Source of the DNA: Blastomussa wellsi
Taxonomy: Eukaryota > Cnidaria > Anthozoa > Scleractinia > Plerogyridae
Direction: 5' to 3'
Assembly (NCBI GenBank): GCA_947652115.1
Contig: OX393567.1
Location: 20,630,817 to 20,694,816, forward strand
DNA: 64,000 nt
A model generated the notes under the pieces. The model was not told the DNA's origin. It did no database searches and worked only from the letters and a program-made list of their open reading frames with translations. Below, in pieces: positions 44,410 to 62,540 of the stretch (position 1 is its first letter; every line of letters starts with the position of its first letter). The position numbers and the translations under genes are program-made.

Positions 44410-46275
44410 TGAACGAATGGTCAGCGAAGCGCAGCGGAGTCGACTATTCGCTTTCGGTATAAATGTACTGCCGCTCTATCACGAATACTGTTCTCTGATT
44501 GGCTACGCCGCTCACTAGAAAGGCTGAGGCGGTTGTGAAAAAATGCTAGCCGCGTCTCGACGCATCTTCACGTTTATGAAGTGTTTTCAGTGACTTTGTG
44601 AACAAGATTGGAATAATCTTGTTGCTAAGTTTTGAACGTTTAGTAGATTTATGCTAAAACAAAAATTATCAGAATATTCGATCTCGATATTATTACGCGA
44701 TAAAACTCTCGAAAAAGTAGATTTAGTAGATTTATGCTAAAACAAAAATTATTAGAATATTCGATCTCGATATTATTACGCGATAAAACTCTCGAAAAAC
44801 TTACATGGAAAAAGAAGCTTTCGGTAAACCACTCAACCCAGTAAATTAATCTGAAGGCTGAGAAAACAACTTGTTTTGTGGAATTACATAGAATTTTTTA
44901 AAAGGGGTTTATAGAGAGAATCTGGTAACTGAGTCTAACTGCATGCGACACAATCTGTTGCGAAAAAGTATGTTGTCGGCAGTCAATGCAGTTGTTTGGT
45001 CAGACAACGTTTTCAGAGGCATTAGCTTTAAACAATGAAAAATAAATAATATGTTGGACCACTGACTGGCAATCAGCTGTCTCTGTGTTTAGGGTAGCTG
45101 GTTTACAATTCGGTCTCCACACAAAATGGCTCTTTTTAAAACAAAAAACCTATTTAAACTTGTGGGACTATTACGCCTCGATCCGAGATACCTAAAGGTC
45201 GCTTTAAAATTCTTTTATCACGGAAAACACAAGGCGAGAAATAGAAGCTGTCCGTTGGGAATTAAGATTACATTTCATGCACATGATACAATGAGTGAAT
45301 AAAGATGGTTCTAAAAGGCAAGCAAGCATTTCGTGTGAAAAAGAAATTGTCAATTTGTCATGCTGTAGATAACATTTCTTTGCTAAGAAAAAAGATGTTA
45401 CAGAACTAAGTTTTTGAATTTCTTTTTTCCGCTTTGTGTCCTAGTCTCGACCGCAGTCTTTACAATCTGCTTATCAAACAATGTAATTTAATAAACAATA
45501 AACTTTTACTTTTGATGTCAGCGAAACTATTTACGTGCGAAACATTTTACGAAGACCGGTTGAAATCCACGTTAAGGATACCATCCTGCAAAACGTGATG
45601 AGAAGATAATCGTAGATTTGTGAGAATTGCAGTTCCTTTCTTTAGAGACAATCCGAGAGTCTGCGCTATAACGCATCTAAAAGATTTACATAATACGCAA
45701 TCAAAATGTTACGGCACTTTTTAAGCTGTTGAAATACGTATGTGGGTTTGGCAAGGACAGCTAAGAAATAAAGATAAAGAGTATAAGCTAGTGTTGGGTC
45801 TATGGTTTGTTACGGCAGGACTGTAGCAAATTTACCTATAACGTCTTCTTTGCGACATCGGCTTCGTCATATTTTTCGGATTTGTCAACTCATCGTTAAC
45901 GTCTGAATCCTCGTCCATGTTTTCTGCGACCATTAGCTCGACGTCGTTTCCTGAAGGAGATCGCCTTGTAGAGCCTCTTCTTTGCGCTCTTGGACTCGTT
46001 CCATGTATAGATCGCTGAGCACTACGACTTGGAAGTTGTGGAGTAGTATAGCTTACAGTGACAACACCCTCTTCCAAACCTGCGACTGTGATTTTAAATT
46101 TACATCAGTGTGCTAAATGTAACCAAGAATTATCGAGCAATATGCTGATAAATGACAAGAATACGTTGAAATATCCAAGGCGATGCTGTCCGCGTGTTTT
46201 GGAACCCGCCGGTTGTAATTTTCAAAGCAACTTACAAAGCGACTTACCTGTGAGTGGTGCGACTCGACCGCTCAT
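29934..46275 (-). CDS. TMC7-like: Transmembrane channel-like protein, TMC7-type, paralog 2 (763 aa, 18 exons)
   Basis: Coding exons in transcript order: 46275-46248, 46085-45836, 43507-43408, 43272-43191, 42559-42315, 41877-41729, 40280-40133, 39428-39264, 38302-38133, 37157-37055, 36501-36404, 35928-35827, 34901-34826, 33532-33402, 32613-32584, 31517-31380, 30737-30659, 30131-29934. All junctions are GT/AG and in phase; 763 residues. It carries the same landmarks as paralog 1: SRWKSFRLRIAM, FGTGVSSFFVFLKSLLFLN (helix 1), LPLAYLLVG, FASWDYCI, IGTFFSPIMP, PSCLGPFR and GRDKRFLVEKL. The TMC box at about residue 481 reads NWEN. Exon 3 carries nine extra basic residues, exon 5 a longer Ser/Thr-rich extracellular loop, and exon 18 a ten-glutamine run absent from paralog 1. 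The first exon encodes only nine residues. Function is inferred by family only. Introns hold LINE pieces, MITEs and the triplet array. Confidence 0.93.
30175..30265 (-). repeat. SINE fragment, related to 33237-33365
   Basis: TTTTTTGCCGTCAAAGCG followed by GTGAAGTGTCTTTCCCAATAACACG recurs at 33237-33365. The CTTTCCCAATAACACG block resembles the SINE segment usually read as TTGTGTTCTTGGGCAAGACA on the other strand. Both are intronic fragments in TMC paralog 2. Confidence 0.5.
31674..31815. mobile_element. Short palindromic MITE
   Basis: GGGCCTTATTCGCGTGCGGC at left is mirrored by the right end (CCGTGTGGTTAAGGCCC), both next to a CCATGTTGA/TCAACATGG pair. There is no coding capacity. It lies in intron 15/16 of TMC paralog 2. 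Confidence 0.7.
32951..33210. mobile_element. TA-flanked MITE (TAGAGCGG...CCGCTCTA)
   Basis: The left end TAGAGCGGTTTTAAATTGAG is mirrored by the right end CTCAGTTGAAACCCGCTCTA, and TA forms both outermost dinucleotides. The core has TTTGGTTTTGCATCACTATG and TGCTCAGTGA, shared with the truncated copy near 23955. It lies in intron 14/15 of TMC paralog 2. Confidence 0.8.
33796..34341 (-). mobile_element. LINE reverse-transcriptase C-terminal fragment
   Basis: A 181-codon minus-strand frame holds TLVRPVLLYGCEAWKLTAAE, FQFTCLRRILRVWWPQRMRN, RRRRWNWIGHVLR and KVGRPKITWRRTVERE. The order LLYGxExW, Rx(I)LR(I/V)xW, (W)xGHVLR and GRPxxTWRRTxExE is typical of the C-terminal domain of non-LTR retrotransposon ORF2 proteins. 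The polymerase domain itself is missing (5' truncation). It lies in intron 13/14 of TMC paralog 2 and is unrelated to the host gene. Confidence 0.88.
34605..34775 (-). mobile_element. MITE of the GGAGCTACGTCACG family, partial copy 4
   Basis: Contains CATCCTTGCTCCTGTTTGGT, TAGTATCACCTCTTTGT, CTTAGTAAACTATTATT and a TTTTGACGTAGATCCTT end. The left terminal repeat is degraded (GTGACAGTGCCCCTTTAAA). It lies in intron 13/14 of TMC paralog 2, next to the LINE fragment. Confidence 0.7.
35318..35437. repeat. Near-perfect 120-bp palindrome with almost no loop
   Basis: Arms of about 60 bp meet at TTGAATTCAGG. AGTTAAGGACTGCCAAAATC on the left is mirrored by GATTTTGGCAGTCCTTAACA on the right, and the outer parts (AGAGTTAT...ATAACTCT) also pair. 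It lies in intron 12/13 of TMC paralog 2. Confidence 0.9.
36066..36371. mobile_element. TIR element with repeated TCACGA-type words
   Basis: Ends GGGGGCAAGGG and CCCTTGCCCCC are inverted repeats. The roughly 300 bp between them contain about nine TCACG words, often in pairs such as CACGAATCACG and CACGATTCACGG. It lies in intron 11/12 of TMC paralog 2, ending about 30 bp below the 3' border of exon 11. Confidence 0.65.
37264..37975. repeat. NAG-triplet array (AGC/AGT/ACA), about 0.7 kb
   Basis: About 235 nearly uninterrupted triplets of the type GCA, GTA or ACA (plus-strand reading GCAGTAGCAGTAACA...). Higher-order blocks such as GTAACAGTAGCAGCA recur. On the minus strand, which is the transcribed strand of TMC paralog 2 here, this is a CTG/CTA (and TGT) run. 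Very long open frames (poly-Ala/Val/Thr, poly-Leu) exist on both strands only because the repeat lacks stops. It lies in intron 9/10, starting about 107 bp upstream of the exon 10 acceptor. Confidence 0.95.
39502..39587. repeat. Short inverted repeat (CTCGTCCCCATAG)
   Basis: CTCGTCCCCATAGC at left is mirrored by GCTATGGGGACGAG at right, around a GCCGGCGGAAGCCGGCGGA core. It lies in intron 7/8 of TMC paralog 2, about 75 bp upstream of the exon 8 acceptor. Confidence 0.65.
40325..40863 (-). mobile_element. LINE (CR1/jockey-like) reverse-transcriptase C-terminal fragment
   Basis: A 177-codon minus-strand frame contains RALIQPHFDYCNIVWGN, KIQKLQNRAARVLT, TTMVYKSLHGLAPDYL and the tail SYSGATLWNSLPRD. 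The order QPHFDYC..VW, L..LQ.RAAR, VYK.LHGLAP and WNSLP is diagnostic of non-LTR ORF2 C termini. It is 5'-truncated, and the frame ends about 50 bp from the exon 7 acceptor of TMC paralog 2. Confidence 0.9.
40925..41318. mobile_element. MITE with about 60-bp terminal inverted repeats
   Basis: Left TTTTTGGATTCCGCAACTTT, then AGAGCTTTAAAGTTCCCGCG and GGCCACGCCCAATGAA. The same words appear in reverse order and complement at the right (TTCATTGGGCGTGGCC, GAAATTTAAAGCT, GTGACGGAATCGAAAAA). The central 200 bp has no coding frame. It lies in intron 6/7 of TMC paralog 2. Confidence 0.8.
42820..42960 (+). mobile_element. Degraded copy of the 44105-44251 MITE
   Basis: Shares GTCACCCATCAGTTACGTCATTCCTTA-like text (split here: GTCACCCATCAG, TTACGTCATTCC) and a TGCATTCGCCCCTG end with the intact copy at 44105-44251. 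The left terminus is lost. It lies in intron 4/5 of TMC paralog 2. Confidence 0.55.
43003..43175 (+). mobile_element. MITE of the GGAGCTACGTCACG family, internally deleted copy 5
   Basis: Starts TAAATGAGCTCCGTCACGAT and ends with TGCATCTCCTTTAAA. It retains CTCAACCAAACAGGAACAAC and GGTGGGAAAGATTGAGACGG but lacks about 70 bp of the usual interior. The right end lies about 16 bp below the 3' border of TMC paralog 2 exon 4. Confidence 0.75.
43838..43937. repeat. Cluster of GTTGTCGACAAC palindromes
   Basis: Four occurrences in 100 bp of the palindrome GTTGTCGACAAC or its half-site (43838-43850, 43859-43871, 43893-43906, 43925-43937). Spacing is irregular (roughly 21, 34 and 32 bp). It lies in intron 2/3 of TMC paralog 2. 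It could be the remains of a palindromic element or a site cluster for a dimeric DNA-binding protein; nothing else supports either. Confidence 0.7.
44105..44251. mobile_element. MITE with CAGGGGCGGATC termini
   Basis: CAGGGGCGGATCTAGG at left is mirrored by CTTGGATCCGCCCCTG at right. At 147 bp it is non-coding. CAGGGGCGGATCC-type ends are common among non-autonomous hAT-like elements of animals; I found no clean 8-bp target duplication. It lies in intron 2/3 of TMC paralog 2. Confidence 0.8.
44641..44800. repeat. Direct duplication, two units of about 75 bp
   Basis: The unit beginning TAGTAGATTTATGCTAAAAC and ending GATAAAACTCTCGAAAAA occurs at 44641-44717 and 44724-44800, nearly identical, separated by a few bases. 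It looks like a recent slippage or unequal-exchange event in intron 2/3 of TMC paralog 2. Confidence 0.9.
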
Positions 46276-46675
46276 CTTCAACTATTGATGACTCAAAATA
46301 TATGCTCAACTTGTACCATGTCTAAAACTAAATCCTGCCAGAAAAGTGGGTACAAACTGTGATAATGAGCTCTACAGTGGAAATTTCACTTGAGTATGAA
46401 AACAAAGAACGTACAATTAACGAAAGGTTATGAATTATGCATGTGCAGTTTGTTTCCAGGAAACGATTATAGCTACTGGAAAGTTTGGAATGGTCTCCTT
46501 GAAAGTCGGAGTTACAGTCTAGATTTTAATCGCTTCAATATTATTGTAAATAGCTGAATTTTAGTTCAGATTTTTATGTTTAGATTTGCAGTGTCCCCAG
46601 TTAGTATTAAAGGGATACTATTCTTGGCTATTGTGGACTTACAGCACTATAAAAAGCTGTGTTTGAAAGTGAGAG

Positions 46676-46707
<32 letters not shown>

Positions 46708-48323
46708 TTTAGGAATAAAGAAGCCCATTAGCGTACGTGTCCACACTTGGTTCCCGCGTACTCATCTCCCCGGTCACCAGACAAAAGCAAAGCCGTGCAG
46801 TAAAGTAACCATTCAAGTACTGTCAACTGCCCAAGTACAACTGAGGTAAAAACCTTGTACTGGGGAACGGGAGCCGTGGCCAAATTTTGTCAGATACTTG
46901 AACGAAGTGCGTTCACATTACTTCCCCACAGGAATTGGTCTAGAGCACCGAGCCAGGGCAACGAGTCTGAACACAGCCATAGCCAAATACATTTAGTGTG
47001 CATTGATATACATTTTGTATCGCTTAACGGTAGTATTTATACAACTGCAACTAAGTATAAAAGAGAGAAAACAAAGAGCGTGCTATTATTTGTTGGTTTC
47101 TCTGTTAATCCCTTTCGCTTGATAGTCGTCACACAAGCAGGAATCCAAAAATAATATATTTGATTACATTGTGATCAGGATCCTCATGAAAACGCACAAA
47201 CAAGCAAAATTGTGCTGTAACTTTCGCCGGACAAAAACATTTCTGAAAGGAATTCTCAATTTGCACTCAAATGTTTAATGATAAAGCTTTCCGCACACAT
47301 ATTCATGCCGTTACGTCGTATAAACGAAAGGTCGGATAGCGTAAGGCTAGTGGAACACGTCAAATTTGGCTCCTCATTCACTGTGGAAATTAGACTCTCC
47401 ACGTTTTCCTAAAGTGTCTCAGATCTGATTTGACAGAGCGATATTTTTGTTCCTTATTGCGCTCGGGTTGTAATCCATTTGTTCATTTGGGACTATGAGG
47501 ATGAGATTGAGTACGAGAACGACTTTCGTATTTCAGTTAAGTTCCCAAAACCCTCAATCCAAACTCCATTGTTCGCTAGTTGAAAAGAAGGTGAACAGTA
47601 CGAAATGTGAAAGCATGAAAATTATCTCGATTGAGCGCCTCCCCCGAATATAAAAGCCACAGAATAAAACAAAAATATTAAAGAGCGCTACCCGCGAACA
47701 GGAGCCGCAGAAACAATCTAAAACAAGCAGAACATTGGGATTTGAAGAGCGCAAAAGAAATTGTGGTGAGTCAAAACCGCGAAACAAGTATTCAAGTTTC
47801 TATTGTCGGATTATTGAATTGTTTTCCCGGTTTTTTCTTTTCCATCCAAAGTGGCAGGCGTGTCAGGTAGTGCCAGGGCTCGATATTATACTTTTTACTG
47901 AACGTCGCCCTCGCATTATCACCACCCCGTGTGTAATTTGTAATCAAGTCAAGGGGAAAGTCATAATCGTACCCAGTCTCCCTTGGTGACATTCGCCGAT
48001 ATCACTTTTCTTTTCAATATTTTGAGCAGTGCATAGCCAATCAGCTTTCAAGCGTAAACTACCGAAAGTCCGCGATTCACAGAGTTTCAAATAGGGCTTG
48101 GTCAGAGTCCGTGCTCTTGGTGCTGACCAAAAGAAACGCGGGCTCTGAAGACGATATCTAAGGATCCTTTTCTCGGCTCCCGCTGCTCCATGCCAAAAAA
48201 GTTTAGCAAAAACAATCTCGTCCCCAGATTCCGCGATACTTTTTGTCAGCGTCAAGAATCGAGACCTCTTGAAAACTTGGTCATTTCATGCACAATCTAC
48301 GAAGCACGCGCACAATGTTGGCT

Positions 48324-48423
48324 CTAGTCCATTGTGGGGGCAAAATTTGATCAATTTACTGAATTAATGAGCCTATTTTTGGCCGAGTGATCACTTTTTG
48401 CCCCCACAAGAGAATGGAACTAG
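48324..48423. repeat. Fold-back repeat with GGGGGCAAAA/TTTTGCCCCC arms
   Basis: CTAGTCCATTGTGGGGGCAA is mirrored by TTGCCCCCACAAGAGAATGG and AACTAG. The arms are about 30 bp with about 40 bp between them. It is a small palindromic element in intergenic DNA. Confidence 0.7.
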
Positions 48424-48579
48424 AAAATAACTGCATTTGGTTTGGAAGTGCGAAACTATTCATATATGGAAATGAGCTCGTATAAATTGCATGAGAATGA
48501 AGATGCAGACAAAGCACATTTTCATATGAATGGTTTCACACTTAGACTCGTTTTGACACTGAGGCAATAGAGAAACCAA

Positions 48580-48683
48580 TCTCGTTCCCAAAGTTCACGG
48601 GCTCCTCGGTCAGCGGTTGATCGCCGACCCGTCAACTGGCGACCAACCGCTGACCGGGTAGCCCATGGACTCTGAGAACGAGA
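48580..48683. repeat. Fold-back repeat, 40-bp arms (CTCGTTC...GAACGAG)
   Basis: The outer TCTCGTTCCCAAAGTTCACG pairs with the right arm (CATGGACTCTGAGAACGAGA), and the inner CTCGGTCAGCGGTTG pairs with CAACCGCTGACCGGG. The loop is about 24 bp and GC-rich. Intergenic. Confidence 0.8.
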
Positions 48684-50687
48684 CTGTTGCTCTGGGAACA
48701 GGATTGGTAGAGGAAGAAAGTGGCTAACCTCTTCCGCGCATGCTTACGACAGTTAGTAGTATGCCTTTTCATTCAAAAATTGTCTCAGGGACTCAAATCG
48801 ACAACAGATTTCAAGATCTTTTAATTGTGCTTGTTTATTGAGCATTTATAAGACCGTCGCTCTCTCGCTATTTCCCTTCACAAGTTACTTTTAACGAAAA
48901 AAATACCCTTTGCAAGAAATTAAGACAAGAATTTGACCCAGCCTAAAATGAATTTACAGTACTGAAATGTGTCAGGTATATATCATTTGTAACAAGTTAA
49001 TTCGTTCTGTGGCTAGATTAGACATTGAAATCATAGACATGCCTAAATAGTGCTAACTAAATATTCTAGAGTTCATGGGATTGTTCTTTACATAATTCAT
49101 ATAAAGTAGAAATCGAAGGTGAAAGAAACATAACCGGCCCCTCCCAAAAATGTCGAAGTACGGTACCTTAAAACGCCAAGAATTTACAAATATCTGCAAA
49201 ACAGGGCGTGGACAAACCAGATAAACAAATTGATAGAGAAAAATTTGAAGTCAGTAGCCGAGTTATAGTTATGAGACTATATCAAATGAAGGTGAATATG
49301 TGGCAAGACAGCCACATATGCTAAGAAATAGATAGTACAATTTAGGTACGTGGGAATTGTTTGTAGATAAAGTGAACGAGTCTAAGGAAATTTTACAACT
49401 TTTGTAGAACAACTAAATGACAGACGGATATTTAGAGCTGTAAACAGAAATGTTTCTACCATTTATACCCAAGAGCAAGGAAAAGGAGTTAACATCTCCG
49501 GCGACCTAGAAGCACCCAGTGATCTGAGTTTTTATTATTGCTGGAAAAAAATCACTCCTTTCGGTCGTGGCGATAGAACAGTGAGCAAACTGATCGGAAT
49601 AACCCAGGGAAACTTTCGGTCATCGCCGCCAACGGTTGGAAATCATCGCTATACTTCCCGTTTCACCTTGAGCGGCTTGGACTTTCCGTTATGCAAATCC
49701 TACTGTGAAATAACAAATGCTTGGGCTCGTTTTGATTTCTTCTGCGCGTTCGTTTCTTAGAAATAAAGATTTCCAGTGAAAGATAGGTAAATAATTGTAA
49801 CTTTAACTAACTGTTTAATTATTATACAGTAATTCACTAATAAAAAAAATGGAGTCAAAATAAAAGCGCTCAATTTTTAGCATGAATATTTCAAGACAAC
49901 AATGATAGAACTAATGATCAATTTCTGACTTCTTAAGATATCATTAAAATACAGCAAGGTCATTCGAACTCCGCAAAACACGAAATTAGTTCACGAATTC
50001 GCAGGTGTACAGTAGAACACGACTGATTTTGTAATAACACAATTTAGATTTGTTTTTTCTACCGTTCAAAGTTGTGGATGTGTTATTCGAGTCAAAGACA
50101 AGACTGTAACGGAATTACCCGAAATAGCGCGAACTAGCCCCTCCAATTTAAACAAAACAAACACACGAAAACAACATTAACACTCACCAGCTATAATACA
50201 ACAATGACAAATTCACCATGGAACAAAGTTCGCGACCGCAAGACGACTACCTTAGTTTGTGAATGTGTCCATAAAAGCCTAAACCTTAGACATGGCTTAC
50301 TTTTGGAATTCAATTACATTTCGCTGCGGTCACAACTCAACCCATGGAACAAACAATTCAATTCTATATCTGACCCTACTACCACAAAACTACTTTTATG
50401 ATATCGGCTCCTTCGTCTAAACTGGAATTTAATTGACTAACAACATTCACATCACTGGCCAATCTCGTGCAGCCGGAGCCCGGTTTAAGTTTTTGGTCAG
50501 CACCTTGAACGCGAACTCCGGCCATTCCCGATTCCGATATTCCAAGTTTCCTTGGATTTCCGGCCGTTATAATTCCGCGCAGACTCAGAGTTTGTTCGTG
50601 CAATCTGATTTGCTGACAATCAACTACAGCACTATGCGCATGCACCAAAAATTGGGAATGTTCGGAGTCCGCGTTCTTGTTTCTTTA

Positions 50688-51053
50688 GGGAGCTTAAGCA
50701 AACCACGACGGCAACGTCAACGAGAACGCCGCTAAACAAAAGATTTAATGAGCAGTACAATAGCCCTGCACGTGCGTTATAATTATTTGTACATTTCTTT
50801 GCCGTCTTCTGCAAAACAACAACGTGAAATGACCAATTTCTGAGTACTTTGGAGAACGTGAACCTCAACGGCTAAATTTTCGTTTTTCTGTTTGAAAATA
50901 AACGCCGTCCTTATATTTTCTACAAGAACTACGTTTGAAAGCGATAGATGCACCAAAGACATCAAGGCAATTGCGAGATTCGTGCGTAAACTTTAGATTC
51001 ATTTTTAAGCAGGCGTCGTCCTAGCCGTCGCCGTCGTCATTGCTTAAGCTCCC
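50688..51053. mobile_element. TA-flanked MITE (GGGAGCTTAAGCAA termini)
   Basis: GGGAGCTTAAGCAA at left and TTGCTTAAGCTCCC at right are perfect inverted repeats flanked by TA on both sides. Subterminal runs rich in CGACGG/CCGTCG follow, and there is no coding frame. It is a non-autonomous Tc1/mariner-type element. A diverged relative is at about 54945-55250. Confidence 0.85.
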
Positions 51054-51505
51054 TATTCCCGGGCTCCACGACCTAGAATCGGCTTGACGTCACTTTACTT
51101 TAACAGCATGGTTATCTTACGTGTTTTCTGCTTGGTATTCTTCGCAGCTTTGGGATGTCACGCAACGTACCCTAAACGAAAAAGCTGCTCAAATATTGTT
51201 TTGGGGAGCGGTGCGTGGCCTCCCAAAACACGGCTGCGAAAGAAAATTGATCTCTTTTAGCTTGCTTCAAGCGTTCGGTTAGTTGGCGAGCAGCATAAAG
51301 AACGGTGAACGATAGAGAGAAGCTCTTCGCCCTAATCCTTAATCGAACTTTTAAAACTGGCTAGATCCCCGCTTGAATTATTTTTCGCTCAGTCCTTGTT
51401 TCCCTTGACCAATGAGAAAAACAGAAAGTCCCTAACAAGCAATTATTTAAAGCAATCTACCATTCGGCAGTCAATTACAAACCAAACTGTTGACGTTGTT
51501 TACGC

Positions 51506-51511
51506 TTTATT
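51506..51511 (-). terminator. Candidate polyadenylation signal for the protein kinase C gene
   Basis: AATAAA on the minus strand about 280 nt beyond the TAA at 51792-51790. Candidate only. Confidence 0.35.
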
Positions 51512-51789
51512 TCAAGTCACGCAAGATGTCCGGGGGATCTAGACTGTTTTCCAGATGAAACCCCACCCCACCCCCCTCAAATGTTCAAATTTGACGCTTT
51601 ACCACAACAGGAACATTACCAATTGTTTCCGCACACTGAATCACGGGTAATACTTACATCTCAATTGGCCTGACCACATTGTTTTCTCATAATAATACTT
51701 TAAATAATTTACCACCTCTCGCAGCAATACCAGAAATACTTCCCGGGTACATTTAATCACCTAGCTAGTTATAAACTACCCTACAATTA

Positions 51790-62081
<10,292 letters not shown>

Positions 62082-62239
62082 TTAGGATCCTGGCATCAAT
62101 TTCCAAGGATGACCGATTTATAGATGAAAAGATTGTGACCTAAGAGCTGTAAGGAGCAAGTCCAAAATATTGTTCATTTATTAACTTTCATCCTTTCTCA
62201 ACTTTATGCTAGTTAACCTGACCATTGGTCAAGATTAAC

Positions 62240-62396
62240 CTGTACTGGACCCTATAACCAGACAAGTTACTTTACTAATGCAAACCGTTTTGTTAATGAA
62301 TGGAATAGTTTATCTAGTAATCATATTAGAGAGTCAAATTGTATTGCAACTTTTAAAAGGAATGTATTAAGTTTTATTATTAAGGATTATTAGAAC
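62240..62396 (+). mobile_element. LINE ORF2 C-terminal tail
   Basis: A plus-strand frame reads TSYFTNANRFVNEWNSLSSN, then a segment with FKRNVLSFIIKDY and a stop (TAG near 62390). The (F)xNRxVNxWNSLxxxVxxxxSxxxFKxxL ending is typical of CR1/jockey-like LINE proteins. Only the last 45 or so codons remain. It is antisense to the kinase gene, in the intron upstream of the first C2 exon seen. Confidence 0.75.
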
Positions 62397-62399
62397 ATC

Positions 62400-62540
62400 A
62401 ATTCTTGTATTTGTAAATACTCTTCTTTCAATCTAATTCTTGTATTTGTAAATACTCTTCTTTCAATCTAATTCTTGTATTTGTAAATACTCTTCTTTCA
62501 AGCTAATTCTTGTATGTGTAAATACTCTTCTTTCAATCTA
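62400..62540. repeat. Minisatellite, 4 x 35 bp, in the LINE 3' region
   Basis: Four head-to-tail units beginning AATTCTTGTATTTGTAAATA, with one or two substitutions in units 3 and 4, start about 10 bp after the LINE stop codon. Confidence 0.92.

Larger units (their letters stand above)
46276..51789. other. Intergenic region upstream of TMC paralog 2 and downstream of the protein kinase C gene
   Basis: This 5.5-kb stretch should hold the promoter of TMC paralog 2 (right of 46275) and the 3' UTR of the kinase gene (left of 51790). Identified content is two fold-back repeats (48324-48423, 48580-48683), a TA-flanked MITE (50688-51053) and a candidate polyadenylation signal at 51506. The open frames at about 46855-47154 and 47944-48255 have no family resemblance. 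I see no gene. Confidence 0.6.

Noticed and set aside
47944..48255. 103-codon minus-strand frame in the intergenic region
   Set aside because: No splice signals, no recognisable domain, and adjacent DNA is repeat-like; cannot be supported as a gene.
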